Shown in pieces: positions 27,061 through 36,112 of a stretch of 64,000 nucleotides of DNA. The stretch is from the NCBI GenBank assembly GCA_964460315.1, contig CAYWPQ010000001.1:91329-155328 (forward strand), written 5' to 3'. How positions within the stretch are numbered: the first letter of the stretch is position 1; every line of letters begins with the position of its first letter. This DNA comes from Lacustribacter sp964460315. Its GTDB lineage: Bacteria; Pseudomonadota; Gammaproteobacteria; Burkholderiales; Burkholderiaceae_A. The position numbers and the translations under genes are program-made. A model generated the notes under the pieces. That model saw only the letters and a list, made by a program, of their open reading frames with translations. It searched no databases and was not told the origin of the DNA.

Positions 27061-29543
27061 TGAGGCTCTCATGCTTTCACTGCGGCGAGCCTGTGCTGAC
27101 GGGTCTCACCTGGACGGTCAGCGTCAAGGGCGAAGCCAGGCCGTTGTGCTGCATTGGCTGTCAGTCCATTGCGCAGGCTATTTTGCAGGCTGGCGGCGAA
27201 AAGTATTATGAACAGCGCACTGGCCAGGGGCTGGATGTTCGAACGCTGGAGGCACTCGCCCCCTGGACTCATCTTCTTGATGATCCTCAGTGGTCTTCCC
27301 AGCATGTTCGAGTGGCTGATTCCGCATCAAGCGAGACCACACTGGCCATTGAAGGATTGCGCTGCGGCGCCTGCGCCTGGCTGATTGAAAAGCTTCTGGG
27401 TCAAACACCCGGCGTTGAAACAGCGCGCGCCAATGCAAGCACCGAGCGCCTCTTCGTTCGATGGAACCCGAAAACCATTTCGCTCTCAGCCATTGCCCAG
27501 CGCGTTGCGGCCGTGGGCTATGCCCTATTACCGATCAGCTCGGCCCCGATCGAACAGTCGCGTCGCGCCCAAGAGCGGCTTGCCACGCGCAGACTGTTTA
27601 TTGCCGGACTGTCAGCGGCCCAGATCATGATGTATGCCTATCCGGAATACCTGGAAGGCATGGCGCTTGAGGATGACATTCGTTCATTGATGCGCACCGC
27701 CAGCATGATCATCACCACACCGGTCATGGTCTACAGCGCGACACCTTTTTTCCAATCGGCCTGGCGCATGCTTCGACAGGGACGCCTGGGCATGGACGTG
27801 CCCGTGAGCCTTGGACTCTGGATCGCCTTCATCGCAAGCCTCTGGGCCTGGTGGACCAACACCGGTGAGGTCTATTTCGATTCAGTCTCGATGTTCGTAT
27901 TTCTGCTTCTTGGCGCGCGATGGGTCGAAGCCAAGATTCGAGCAAAAACCTCTGCGCTTCGGGAAAAGCTTGCCACCGCACCACCCCTGCTGGCCCATCG
28001 AGTTCGCCCCGAGCCGGGCGACATTGCCGCGTGGAGCCTTCGCCCAGGAGATTTCGTTCGTGTGCGATCCGGAGACCGCATCCCGGCCGATGGTGTCTTG
28101 CAGTCGCATGCCACCGACCTCGACTGCTCGTGGATCACGGGTGAATCGCTGCCCGTGACCGTGCATGCCGGCGCACGGGTCACCGAGGGTTCCATTAATC
28201 TTGGCCCGGAAATCGAGGTGCTGATTGACAGCAGCGTCGCCGACAGCACGATGTCACGACTCTCACAGCTTGCCGAGCAAGCCGCCTCCGATCGGCCCCA
28301 CTGGGTGAATTGGGCTGACCGCGTTGGCGGCGCGTTCACCGCAGGAATTCTATGCATCAGCGCACTCGTGGCCGCAATATCGATCTTCCATGGTCAGAGC
28401 ATTCATCAATGGCTTCCGGCCGTGATTGCTGTGTTGGTGGTCACCTGCCCATGCGCACTTTCCATGGCGGGCCCCACCGCCTATGCCGCCGCGCTCTCCA
28501 AGCTTCTTGAAAAAGGTGTTGCACTCTCAAGCTCACAGACACTGGAGCGGTTGGAAAACACCACTGATGTGATTTTCGACAAAACGGGAACCCTGACCGA
28601 TACCGATCAATCCAAGGTGACCATGGTCTTCGGTGACGCCCATCACTGGCGACTGGCCCAAGCCTTGGCAAGCACCAGCACCCACCCATTGGCCGTGGCC
28701 ATTGCCCGCGTTCCCGGTGTTCCCCGCGCGCAGGCCGACACACAAGCCGACACACAGGCATCAAGCACCGATGAAACCCCTGCAGCCGCTGACGATACCG
28801 CCGTCATCACCGATGCCCAACAACATTCGGGCCTTGGCGTTTCCGGACACTGGGGTGGCCAGACTCTAAAACTTGGCTCGACAACCTTTGTTGATGCCGA
28901 AGGCCGTTTCAGCGCACTCACCGAATCAGCATCGGAGGCCACGGTCTTTTTTGCCATCGACAACGAGGTTGTTGCGGGCTTTGCGATTGACGATGTTGCT
29001 CGACCAGAATCCAAGGCGCTGATTGCTGACCTGCATCAACAAGGGCTTCGTGTCTGGTGTTTAAGCGGTGATCGCGCGGAGCGTGTTGAAAGGCTTGCCA
29101 ATTCACTGGGCATCCCTGACCGCCACCAACGCTCCAAATGCACACCCGAAGACAAGAAGAATCTTGTTCAGTCCCTGCAGCAAGAGGGCGCAAAGGTGCT
29201 GATGGTGGGCGACGGCTTAAACGATGCGCCCGTGCTCGCGCAGGCCGACGTCTCATTGGCTGTGCAATCGGCAGCCCCGCTTGCACGCCAAAAGGCCGAC
29301 GCTTATCTGATTCGCCCTGGACTCGACGGCGTTCGACAGGCACTTGCCACCGCCTCACAGGCCCGCCGTGTGTTGAAACAGAATCTTGCCTGGGCACTCG
29401 GCTACAACATCCTTGCGGTTCCCTTTGCCGCCTTGGGCATGATCAGCCCGCTGTTGGCTTCCGTGGGCATGGCATTGAGTTCACTGATCGTGGTCTTGAA
29501 TTCAGCACGGATCACTCGAGCAGAAAAATCAGCTACGCTTTAA
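27060..29543 (+). CDS. ccoI: Copper-transporting P1B-type ATPase for cbb3 oxidase assembly
   Basis: Exports copper to the periplasm for the CuB site of cytochrome cbb3 oxidase. 827 residues in order: N-terminal Cys cluster (CFHCGEP and CCIGCQS), a heavy-metal-associated domain with GLRCGACAW, membrane segments, actuator loop with TGESLPV, metal-translocating CPC in TCPCALSMAG, phosphorylation motif DKTGTLT, the STHPLA motif of the nucleotide domain, and GDGLNDAPVL. Start taken as MRLSCFHCG, overlapping the previous stop. The nucleotide-domain loop contains a small 12-base tandem duplication (QADTQADTQA) that looks like a recent insertion in a disordered loop. Confidence 0.95.
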   Translation: MRLSCFHCGEPVLTGLTWTVSVKGEARPLCCIGCQSIAQAILQAGGEKYYEQRTGQGLDVRTLEALAPWTHLLDDPQWSSQHVRVADSASSETTLAIEGLRCGACAWLIEKLLGQTPGVETARANASTERLFVRWNPKTISLSAIAQRVAAVGYALLPISSAPIEQSRRAQERLATRRLFIAGLSAAQIMMYAYPEYLEGMALEDDIRSLMRTASMIITTPVMVYSATPFFQSAWRMLRQGRLGMDVPVSLGLWIAFIASLWAWWTNTGEVYFDSVSMFVFLLLGARWVEAKIRAKTSALREKLATAPPLLAHRVRPEPGDIAAWSLRPGDFVRVRSGDRIPADGVLQSHATDLDCSWITGESLPVTVHAGARVTEGSINLGPEIEVLIDSSVADSTMSRLSQLAEQAASDRPHWVNWADRVGGAFTAGILCISALVAAISIFHGQSIHQWLPAVIAVLVVTCPCALSMAGPTAYAAALSKLLEKGVALSSSQTLERLENTTDVIFDKTGTLTDTDQSKVTMVFGDAHHWRLAQALASTSTHPLAVAIARVPGVPRAQADTQADTQASSTDETPAAADDTAVITDAQQHSGLGVSGHWGGQTLKLGSTTFVDAEGRFSALTESASEATVFFAIDNEVVAGFAIDDVARPESKALIADLHQQGLRVWCLSGDRAERVERLANSLGIPDRHQRSKCTPEDKKNLVQSLQQEGAKVLMVGDGLNDAPVLAQADVSLAVQSAAPLARQKADAYLIRPGLDGVRQALATASQARRVLKQNLAWALGYNILAVPFAALGMISPLLASVGMALSSLIVVLNSARITRAEKSATL

Positions 29544-29545
29544 CC

Positions 29546-29698
29546 ATGGATGTTCTTCCATTTCTGATTGTGATTAGCATCGGCGTGCTTGCACTGGCCG
29601 TTTGGCTTTTCTTTCGCATGTCCGACTCGGGACAGTTCGATGACACCGAAAGCCCCGCACGTCGCATTCTGATGGACGACGACCGCCCAAAAAAATAA
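29546..29698 (+). CDS. ccoS: Cytochrome cbb3 oxidase maturation protein CcoS
   Basis: A 50-residue single-span membrane protein, MDVLPFLIVISIGVLALAVW followed by a short acidic tail (FDDTESPARRILMDDD). This is the size and pattern of CcoS, needed for cofactor insertion into the oxidase. It starts two bases after the ccoI stop. It is too short for many gene finders. Confidence 0.9.
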   Translation: MDVLPFLIVISIGVLALAVWLFFRMSDSGQFDDTESPARRILMDDDRPKK

Positions 29699-29715
29699 TG
29701 GGTCAATCAGTAACG

Positions 29716-29740
29716 GACTGTTTGTTGTAGACAAACAGTC
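29716..29740. other. Stem-loop between ccoS and the ccoN promoter
   Basis: GACTGTTTG (29716-29724) and CAAACAGTC (29732-29740) form a perfect 9-bp stem with a 7-base loop. No U-run follows on the plus strand. It may end or stabilise the ccoI-ccoS message; the ccoN promoter begins 40 bases later. Confidence 0.6.
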
Positions 29741-29779
29741 GACAGAGGCAGGTTGATGGAGTGGGGTGTGTTACTCAGG

Positions 29780-29821
29780 TTGACCTACATCAATTCATTT
29801 ATGCATGGGCAGGCATATACT
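29780..29821 (+). promoter_or_regulatory. Class II FNR-dependent promoter of ccoN
   Basis: TTGACCTACATCAA (29780-29793) matches the FNR consensus TTGAT-N4-ATCAA at nine of ten positions. A perfect-spacing -10 element TATACT lies at 29816-29821, so the start point should be near 29828 and the FNR box centre near -41.5, which is the standard class II activator position. The expected transcript then starts about 31 bases before the ccoN ATG. This predicts induction when oxygen is low. Confidence 0.85.
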
Positions 29822-29858
29822 CGATGGCATTTCGTTCAATATCGGGGAGAACCTCACC

Positions 29859-31286
29859 ATGTCTGCAGCGCTGCAAGGTGAATATAACTATAAGGTTGTC
29901 AAACAGTTCGCCATCATGACGGTGGTCTGGGGATTCGTTGGGATGTTGGTGGGTGTGGTGATCGCCGCCCAGCTGGCCTTCCCAGAAATTCTTCCCTCTT
30001 GGTCGTTTCTCTCTTACGGTCGACTCCGCCCCCTGCACACCAATGCTGTGATTTTTGCCTTCGGTGGCTCGGCGCTTTTTGCAACTTCATATTACGTGGT
30101 CCAGCGAACCTGCCACGCAAGACTCTTTAGCGACAAGCTTGCCGCCTTCACTTTCTGGGGGTGGCAGCTTGTCATTGTTCTGGCGGCGGTGAGCCTTCCC
30201 CTGGGCTTCACGCAGGGCAAAGAGTACGCTGAGCTGGAGTGGCCGATTGACCTCTTGATTGCCGTGATCTGGGTCTGTTATGCCGTGGTCTTTTTCGGCA
30301 CCATCTTCAAGCGAAAAATCGAACATATCTATGTCGCCAACTGGTTTTTTGGCGCCTTTATTCTGACGGTGGCCCTGCTGCATATTGTTAACAGTGCCGC
30401 ACTGCCCGTGAGTTTCTTTAAGTCGTACTCGGCCTATGCCGGTGTTCAGGACGCCATGGTCCAGTGGTGGTACGGCCACAATGCGGTGGGCTTCTTCCTC
30501 ACCGCTGGCTTTCTGGGAATGATGTATTACTTCATGCCCAAGCAGGCTGAGCGGCCCGTCTATTCCTATCGACTGTCCATCGTTCACTTCTGGGCGCTCA
30601 TCTTCACCTACATGTGGGCAGGCCCTCATCACCTGCACTACACGGCACTTCCCGACTGGACTCAGTCCCTCGGCATGGTCTTTTCACTGATTCTTCTGGC
30701 GCCTTCCTGGGGTGGCATGATCAATGGCGTGATGACCCTTTCAGGCGCCTGGCACAAGCTTCGCAGCGACCCCATCCTGAAGTTTCTGATCACCTCCATC
30801 TCGTTTTACGGCATGTCAACCTTTGAAGGCCCCATGATGGGCATCAAGACCGTCAATGCACTGTCGCACTACACAGATTGGACGGTGGGTCACGTTCACT
30901 CTGGCGCCTTGGGCTGGGTGGGAATGATCTCTATGGGTTCCATTTATTACCTTCTGCCCCGCCTTTCCGGTAAGCGTGAAATGTTCAGTGTCAAAGCCAT
31001 CGAGGTTCACTTCTGGCTGGCCACACTCGGCATCGTGTTTTACATCGCCGCCATGTGGATTGCTGGTGTGATGCAGGGTCTGATGTGGCGTTCAGTCAAC
31101 CCCGACGGCTCGCTCACCTATTCCTTTGTGGAGAGCGTCAAGGCCACCTACCCCTATTACGTCATTCGTCTGGTGGGCGGCCTGCTCTATCTCTCCGGCA
31201 TCACCCTGATGGCTTGGAACATGTTCATGACGATCCGTGAGCCCAAGCCAGTTGATGCCAGCATTCCGGCTGTGGCCCACGCCTAA
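29859..31286 (+). CDS. ccoN: Cytochrome cbb3 oxidase subunit I
   Basis: Catalytic heme-copper subunit of the high-affinity terminal oxidase, in the inner membrane. 475 residues with about 12 membrane spans. Ligands sit at the positions known for Pseudomonas stutzeri CcoN: His60 (heme b), His207 in WWYGHNAVG, His257/His258 in AGPHHLHYTALPDW (CuB), cross-linking Tyr251, and His345/His347 in GHVHSGALG (hemes b3 and b). I start at MSAALQGEYNYK because GGGGAG lies upstream and the predicted start point at 29828 excludes the longer frame. Confidence 0.98.
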   Translation: MSAALQGEYNYKVVKQFAIMTVVWGFVGMLVGVVIAAQLAFPEILPSWSFLSYGRLRPLHTNAVIFAFGGSALFATSYYVVQRTCHARLFSDKLAAFTFWGWQLVIVLAAVSLPLGFTQGKEYAELEWPIDLLIAVIWVCYAVVFFGTIFKRKIEHIYVANWFFGAFILTVALLHIVNSAALPVSFFKSYSAYAGVQDAMVQWWYGHNAVGFFLTAGFLGMMYYFMPKQAERPVYSYRLSIVHFWALIFTYMWAGPHHLHYTALPDWTQSLGMVFSLILLAPSWGGMINGVMTLSGAWHKLRSDPILKFLITSISFYGMSTFEGPMMGIKTVNALSHYTDWTVGHVHSGALGWVGMISMGSIYYLLPRLSGKREMFSVKAIEVHFWLATLGIVFYIAAMWIAGVMQGLMWRSVNPDGSLTYSFVESVKATYPYYVIRLVGGLLYLSGITLMAWNMFMTIREPKPVDASIPAVAHA

Positions 31287-31316
31287 GCCCAACGACACAA
31301 GAATACGGAGAACACA

Positions 31317-31934
31317 ATGGCTTTCAGTCATGAAAAAATCGAAAAAAGCCCCGGGCTGCTCATCATCCTCACCCTGGCCACCGTCGCCGTGGGTGGCCTG
31401 GTCGAAATCGTTCCGCTCTTTTTTCAGAAATCGACCACCGAACCCATCAAGGGACTTGAGCCCTACACCGCGCTGCAGCTCACCGGTCGTGACATCTATA
31501 TTCGTGAGGGCTGCTACAACTGCCACTCCCAGATGATTCGACCTTTTCGCGCGGAGACAGAGCGCTATGGGCACTATTCCGTGGCGGGTGAATTTGTTTA
31601 TGACCGCCCCTTCCAGTGGGGTTCCAAACGCACCGGGCCGGATCTTCACCGTGTCGGCGGACGCTACAGCGATGAATGGCATCGCGTGCATCTGATGAAC
31701 CCACGTGATGTGGTGCCCGAATCCAACATGCCGTCTTACCCATGGCTTGCAGAGAACATTCTTTCAGGCAATGACGTGGCCAAGAAGCTGACCGTGCTGC
31801 GCACCCTTGGCCATCCTTACACCGACGAGCAAATTGCCTCGGCCAAATCCGAGGTCGAAGGAAAGACCGAGATGGATGCGCTGATTGCCTACCTGCAGTC
31901 GCTTGGTCTTGCGCTGAAAGACAAGCGCAGCTAA
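31317..31934 (+). CDS. ccoO: Cytochrome cbb3 oxidase subunit II (monoheme cytochrome c)
   Basis: Membrane-anchored monoheme cytochrome c that passes electrons to CcoN. 205 residues: one N-terminal membrane anchor (about 12-37), heme attachment CYNCH (Cys66, Cys69, His70) and likely axial Met138 in PESNMPSYPW. CGGAG precedes the ATG. It lies 30 bases after ccoN. Confidence 0.98.
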   Translation: MAFSHEKIEKSPGLLIILTLATVAVGGLVEIVPLFFQKSTTEPIKGLEPYTALQLTGRDIYIREGCYNCHSQMIRPFRAETERYGHYSVAGEFVYDRPFQWGSKRTGPDLHRVGGRYSDEWHRVHLMNPRDVVPESNMPSYPWLAENILSGNDVAKKLTVLRTLGHPYTDEQIASAKSEVEGKTEMDALIAYLQSLGLALKDKRS

Positions 31935-31949
31935 AAGAAAACCCCCACC

Positions 31950-32132
31950 ATGACCATCATCAGCTTTCACTCAGCGCTCACCCTCATCGCAGTCATTGCG
32001 TTCATCGCCATGGTGATCTGGGTCTTTAGCAAAAAGCAAAAGCCCTCCATGGACCGTCACGCCATGATTCCGCTGGAAGACGATCAACCCGTCACTCAGT
32101 CCACCGACTCACACGACAAGACTCCACACTAA
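31950..32132 (+). CDS. ccoQ: Cytochrome cbb3 oxidase subunit IV
   Basis: Small single-span membrane protein of 60 residues (FHSALTLIAVIAFIAMVIWV then a short polar tail). CcoQ-type proteins stabilise the oxidase complex. Recognised from position between ccoO and ccoP and from size and topology. Confidence 0.9.
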   Translation: MTIISFHSALTLIAVIAFIAMVIWVFSKKQKPSMDRHAMIPLEDDQPVTQSTDSHDKTPH

Positions 32133-32147
32133 GAACACGAGAAGACT

Positions 32148-33053
32148 ATGGCCGATTTCACTCACGACTTTTGGAACTATTTCGTCATCATCGTCAGCGC
32201 CGTATCGATTGCCGCCTGTGCCCTGCTTCTGTATCTGCTCTCGCGCCACAAGGTCAAGCCTGGCCAAACGGTGGAAACCACCGGGCATGTCTGGGACGAA
32301 ACGCTTCAGGAATACAACAACCCCCTGCCCCGCTGGTGGATGATGCTTTTCTATCTCACCATCGTCTTCAGCGTTGTCTATCTCATCCTCTTTCCTGGCT
32401 TGGGCAATCTCAAGGGCGTTCTGGGTTGGTCATCGACCGGACAGCATTCGGTGGAGATGGCTCGGGCCGACAAAGAATTTGGTCCCATCTATGCCAAGTA
32501 CGCGGCCATGTCGATCCCGGACCTTGCAAAAGATCCCGCTGCTCTATCCATCGGCCAGAAGCTTTTTTTGAATAACTGTGCTCAGTGTCATGGGTCCGAC
32601 GGTCGTGGCGCAAAAGGTTTTCCAAACCTGGCCGATGATGACTGGCTCTGGGGTTCAGGCCCTGACGCCATCAAGCTTGCCGTTCTTGAGGGCCGCCAGG
32701 GCATGATGCCCCCGATGGGCGAAGCACTCGGCAGCCCCGAGATGGTGGAGAACGTCGCCAACTATGTCTTGAGCCTTTCAGGCAGCAAGCATGACACCGC
32801 GAAAGCTGCCCTTGGAAAACCGATGTTTGCCGCCTGTGCTGCCTGCCACGGGGAAAAAGGTGAAGGCAACACCACCATGGGCGCGCCGCGTCTGAATGAC
32901 AAGATCTGGCTGGTAAGTGGCACGGTGGCCGGCATCACCGAGACCATCAATAAAGGTCGTCATGGTGTCATGCCGGCCTGGAAAGATTTTCTTGGCGAAG
33001 AGAAATCTCACATTGTTTCGGCCTACGTTTACAGCCTTTCCACCACCCAATGA
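32148..33053 (+). CDS. ccoP: Cytochrome cbb3 oxidase subunit III (diheme cytochrome c)
   Basis: Electron entry subunit. 301 residues with two N-terminal membrane segments (about 11-32 and 63-84) and two heme c domains: CAQCH (Cys144, Cys147, His148) and CAACH (Cys230, Cys233, His234). Methionines in MMPPMG and GVMPAW fit as axial ligands. The two-helix anchor is the usual form outside some deltaproteobacteria. The stop overlaps the ccoG start (ATGA). Confidence 0.98.
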   Translation: MADFTHDFWNYFVIIVSAVSIAACALLLYLLSRHKVKPGQTVETTGHVWDETLQEYNNPLPRWWMMLFYLTIVFSVVYLILFPGLGNLKGVLGWSSTGQHSVEMARADKEFGPIYAKYAAMSIPDLAKDPAALSIGQKLFLNNCAQCHGSDGRGAKGFPNLADDDWLWGSGPDAIKLAVLEGRQGMMPPMGEALGSPEMVENVANYVLSLSGSKHDTAKAALGKPMFAACAACHGEKGEGNTTMGAPRLNDKIWLVSGTVAGITETINKGRHGVMPAWKDFLGEEKSHIVSAYVYSLSTTQ

Positions 33054-34465
33054 AACCTGACGAGTCGGCAGTCCAGGAACAGACTGTCCTTCTCTACGCC
33101 CCCGGGAAGAAGCTCTACCCCCGAGCCATTCAGGGCACCTTCAACAACTGGCGGTGGGCGATGGTGGCGCTCACCCAGATTCTCTACTACGGCCTGCCCT
33201 GGCTGAGTTGGGGTGATCGTCCTGCCGTGCTGCTCAATCTGGTTGAGCGAAAGTTTTATATCTTTGGTCTGGTTCTTTGGCCGCAAGACTTCATCTACCT
33301 CACGCTTTTGCTGCTCTTAAGCGCGTTCAGTCTTTTTCTGTTCACGGCCATTGCCGGGCGGCTCTTCTGTGGCTATGCCTGTCCGCAAACGGTCTACACC
33401 TCCATCTTCATGCAGATCGAGCGATGGATCGAAGGGGATCGTGCAGCCCGCATGCGCCTTGATACTAAAGGAAGCGCCCAGGAGCGAATTGTTCGGCGCA
33501 GCCTGAAGTTCTCGGCCTGGCTCTTGGTGGCGCTCTGGACGGGCTTCACCTTTGCGGGGTACTTCACCCCCATTCGAGAGCTGGCCGCGCTCACGGTCGA
33601 CTTCAACCTTGGCCCCTGGCAGACCTTCTGGATCCTTTTTTATGCTGGCTTCACCATGCTTCAGGCAGGCTTCATGCGCGAGCAGGTCTGCAAGTACATG
33701 TGCCCCTATGCCCGCTTTCAAAGCGTGATGTTCGACCGCGACACCATGATCGTCACCTACGACGAAGGCCGCGGCGAGCCGCGGGGCTCGCGATCAAAGA
33801 AATCGGATCATCGGGCCGAAGGCAAAGGCGACTGCATCGACTGCGGCGTCTGCGTGGATGTCTGTCCCACAGGAATTGATATTCGAATGGGTCTGCAATA
33901 CGAATGCATCGGCTGTGGTCTTTGTGCCGACGCCTGCAATAGCATCATGGACAAGATGAATTACTCGCGCGGACTTGTTCGCTATTCCACCCAGAACGCG
34001 ATCGCCAAGAATTACTCCACACGTGAGCTCCGCGCCCATATCTTTCGCCCCAGGGTCATCATTTACGCCGTGATCCTGCTGGTCATCAGCAGCGTCGTGC
34101 TCACCACCCTGGCCTTAAGAGAACCGCTCAAGGTCGACATCATGCGCGACCGCGGCGCCCTGGCTCGCGAGGTCGAAGGCACATGGATTGAAAACACCTA
34201 TCAGTTCCAGGTGATCAACCTTGCCGAAAAGCCGAATCAGTACAGCATTCGGGTGGATGGGCTTCCCGGCTTACGCATGGCCAGCGAGGCTTCGATTGAG
34301 GTGCCCGCCACCACCACCAAGCTTTTTGTGGTGCGTGTTCAAGCGCCGATCGCTGACCTCGAAAGCCTGCCGAAGGGATCTCATAAAATTCATATCCAGG
34401 TCGAGGCGCTTGCCTCCGACGGCGGGCGGGTCGATGAAAAAGCAACCTTTTTCATTCCCCGCTAG
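33050..34465 (+). CDS. ccoG: Cytochrome cbb3 oxidase accessory protein (FixG/RdxA type)
   Basis: Membrane-bound ferredoxin-like protein that reduces copper during oxidase assembly in studied relatives. 471 residues: about five membrane segments, the CGYACPQTVYTSIFMQIERW block, two [4Fe-4S] motifs CIDCGVCVDVCPTGID and CIGCGLCADACN, and a C-terminal immunoglobulin-like domain (FixG_C). It overlaps ccoP by four bases, so it is translated with the structural genes. Confidence 0.96.
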   Translation: MKPDESAVQEQTVLLYAPGKKLYPRAIQGTFNNWRWAMVALTQILYYGLPWLSWGDRPAVLLNLVERKFYIFGLVLWPQDFIYLTLLLLLSAFSLFLFTAIAGRLFCGYACPQTVYTSIFMQIERWIEGDRAARMRLDTKGSAQERIVRRSLKFSAWLLVALWTGFTFAGYFTPIRELAALTVDFNLGPWQTFWILFYAGFTMLQAGFMREQVCKYMCPYARFQSVMFDRDTMIVTYDEGRGEPRGSRSKKSDHRAEGKGDCIDCGVCVDVCPTGIDIRMGLQYECIGCGLCADACNSIMDKMNYSRGLVRYSTQNAIAKNYSTRELRAHIFRPRVIIYAVILLVISSVVLTTLALREPLKVDIMRDRGALAREVEGTWIENTYQFQVINLAEKPNQYSIRVDGLPGLRMASEASIEVPATTTKLFVVRVQAPIADLESLPKGSHKIHIQVEALASDGGRVDEKATFFIPR

Positions 34466-34498
34466 ACCCCACCACACTCCCTCGGTCCGCTAGACTTC

Positions 34499-35020
34499 AT
34501 GCCTATGTCCACCGCCCCTTCCCTTCCCCCTGGCCCCAAGGCCCAGGACATCATCCAACCCTGGTACCGCACAGGCTGGGTCTGGTTCCTCATTGGCATT
34601 CCAGCAACCTCCGTGGTGCTGGGCATCGTCATGCTCTGGCTGGCCGTGTCCGGCGCCGACACACTGGTGGCCGATGACTATTACAAAGAAGGCCGCGCCA
34701 TCAACCAGCGTCTTGAAAAGGACCAGAGGGCCATTGACATGGGCGTGACGCTCAAGTCCTCCATCACCGCGCTTCCCAATGGCGCGCAACGCATTCAGGT
34801 TATTTTCAACGCCAATCCAAGCACCGTCACACCCGAGTTCATTCGTCTGCGGCTGGCTCACCCCACACTGGATCGAATGGACATTCAGGCCACTCTGCAG
34901 GCTGAATCGAAGGGACGCTATGTCTCGGTGGTGCCGGGCATTGCGCCGGGTAAATGGTATGCACAGCTTGAAGATGACACATCAAGCTGGCGAGTCAAAA
35001 CCGAATGGATCGTGGAGTAA
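34499..35020 (+). CDS. FixH-family protein
   Basis: 173 residues: Pro-rich N terminus, one membrane segment (about 29-51) and a periplasmic domain opening with the family motif DDYYKEGRAINQRLEKDQRA. FixH/CcoH is required for stable oxidase assembly with CcoI. No Shine-Dalgarno is evident before the first ATG; a second ATG two codons later is equally possible. It follows ccoG after 33 bases. Confidence 0.88.
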   Translation: MPMSTAPSLPPGPKAQDIIQPWYRTGWVWFLIGIPATSVVLGIVMLWLAVSGADTLVADDYYKEGRAINQRLEKDQRAIDMGVTLKSSITALPNGAQRIQVIFNANPSTVTPEFIRLRLAHPTLDRMDIQATLQAESKGRYVSVVPGIAPGKWYAQLEDDTSSWRVKTEWIVE

Positions 35021-35022
35021 CC

Positions 35023-35331
35023 ATGGCTAGAGAACCCTACCAACCCCCGCCACCCGCGCACATTCCATCACCGCCTGCCAAAACCGCCATGGTCATTTTG
35101 TGGCCCGCCTTTCTTGCGGCGGCGGCCTTAAACGCACTCTTCTTTTCGCTTTTTGATCCCAAGGATTTGTTTCTGCATGGGCTGCCCCTTGAGATCGAGC
35201 CCCTTGCGGTCTATGCCATCGGCTTTGGCGTGTGCTTGGTGTTTTGCATCATCTCAAGCTTCATGACCTGGTCGCTCATGCGACCACCCCGATCGGAGCC
35301 GATCGAGCGTCGATCACCCTATTCGCTCTGA
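35023..35331 (+). CDS. Small two-span membrane protein at the end of the cbb3 cluster
   Basis: 102 residues with a Pro-rich start (EPYQPPPPAHIPSPPAK), a membrane segment near 25-42, another near 63-85 and a short basic tail. I do not recognise a named family; similar small proteins follow fixH in other Burkholderiales, so a role in oxidase assembly is possible but unproven. It begins two bases after the fixH stop and its stop codon directly abuts the stop of the convergent fnr gene (TGATCA). Confidence 0.75.
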   Translation: MAREPYQPPPPAHIPSPPAKTAMVILWPAFLAAAALNALFFSLFDPKDLFLHGLPLEIEPLAVYAIGFGVCLVFCIISSFMTWSLMRPPRSEPIERRSPYSL

Positions 35332-36081
35332 TCAAGGGTTGGTGCAGAGGTCCGCCAATGCGGGGAGATCAAGAATCTTCACATCACGTGGTGAGCCCTC
35401 GATCCATTCATTCTTTTTAAACCGACTGAACACACGGCTCACGCTTTCGATCGTCAGCCCAAGATAATTGCCAATGTCCTCGCGGGTCATGCGCAGCACA
35501 AAGTGGCTGGGCGACAGCCCCCGCATCTCGTAGCGCTTGGACAGGTTCATCAGAAACGCCGCCACGCGCTGATCAGCGCTCATGGAACCCAAAAGCAGAA
35601 GCATCTGATGCTCGCGATGGATCTCGCGACTCATCATGCGATGAAAGTGGGCCTGAAGACTGGGCAATTCGGCCAAGAGTGTTTCAAGCCTTGCGTAAGG
35701 AATTTCACAGACCTCGCTGTCTTCTAGAGCAATGGCCGAGCACTGAAGCCGAGGCGTCCCAATCCCCTCCATGCCCAGGATGTCACCCGACATCTGAAAG
35801 CCGATGATCTGCTTCGAGGCATGATTTTCGGAATAAACCGTCTTGAAATGGCCGAGTCGAACGGCATAGAGGGTATTGAAGACATCGCCCGCCCGATACA
35901 GGGAATCCCCCTTGGGCACACGGATGCGTTTGGACATGATGATCTCAAGCCGATCAAGGTCTCGATCGGTGACGACGGCGGGAAGGCAGAGCTCGTGCAT
36001 CGAGCAATCGGCGCAGCTGCTCGAAATGGACGAGATGGTGATCGGAGTGCTCCCATTCACTCCTGACAGGGCATTGTGCAT
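35332..36081 (-). CDS. fnr: FNR-type oxygen-sensing transcription regulator
   Basis: Crp/Fnr family activator of 249 residues. The [4Fe-4S] cluster cysteines are visible as CADCSMHELC (Cys23, Cys26, Cys32) and Cys114 in RLQCSAI. The cyclic nucleotide-like fold is followed by a helix-turn-helix with REDIGNYLGLTIESVSRVF, whose E-S-V-S-R (Glu212, Ser215, Arg216) is the FNR specificity set for TTGAT half sites. It faces the cbb3 operon end to end and has its own FNR box at 36113-36126. Direct oxygen sensing through the cluster is the expected mechanism. Confidence 0.95.
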   Translation of the reverse strand: MHNALSGVNGSTPITISSISSSCADCSMHELCLPAVVTDRDLDRLEIIMSKRIRVPKGDSLYRAGDVFNTLYAVRLGHFKTVYSENHASKQIIGFQMSGDILGMEGIGTPRLQCSAIALEDSEVCEIPYARLETLLAELPSLQAHFHRMMSREIHREHQMLLLLGSMSADQRVAAFLMNLSKRYEMRGLSPSHFVLRMTREDIGNYLGLTIESVSRVFSRFKKNEWIEGSPRDVKILDLPALADLCTNP

Positions 36082-36112
36082 TTTTTGCTCTCAATATGCC
36101 GATTGGTGAATA

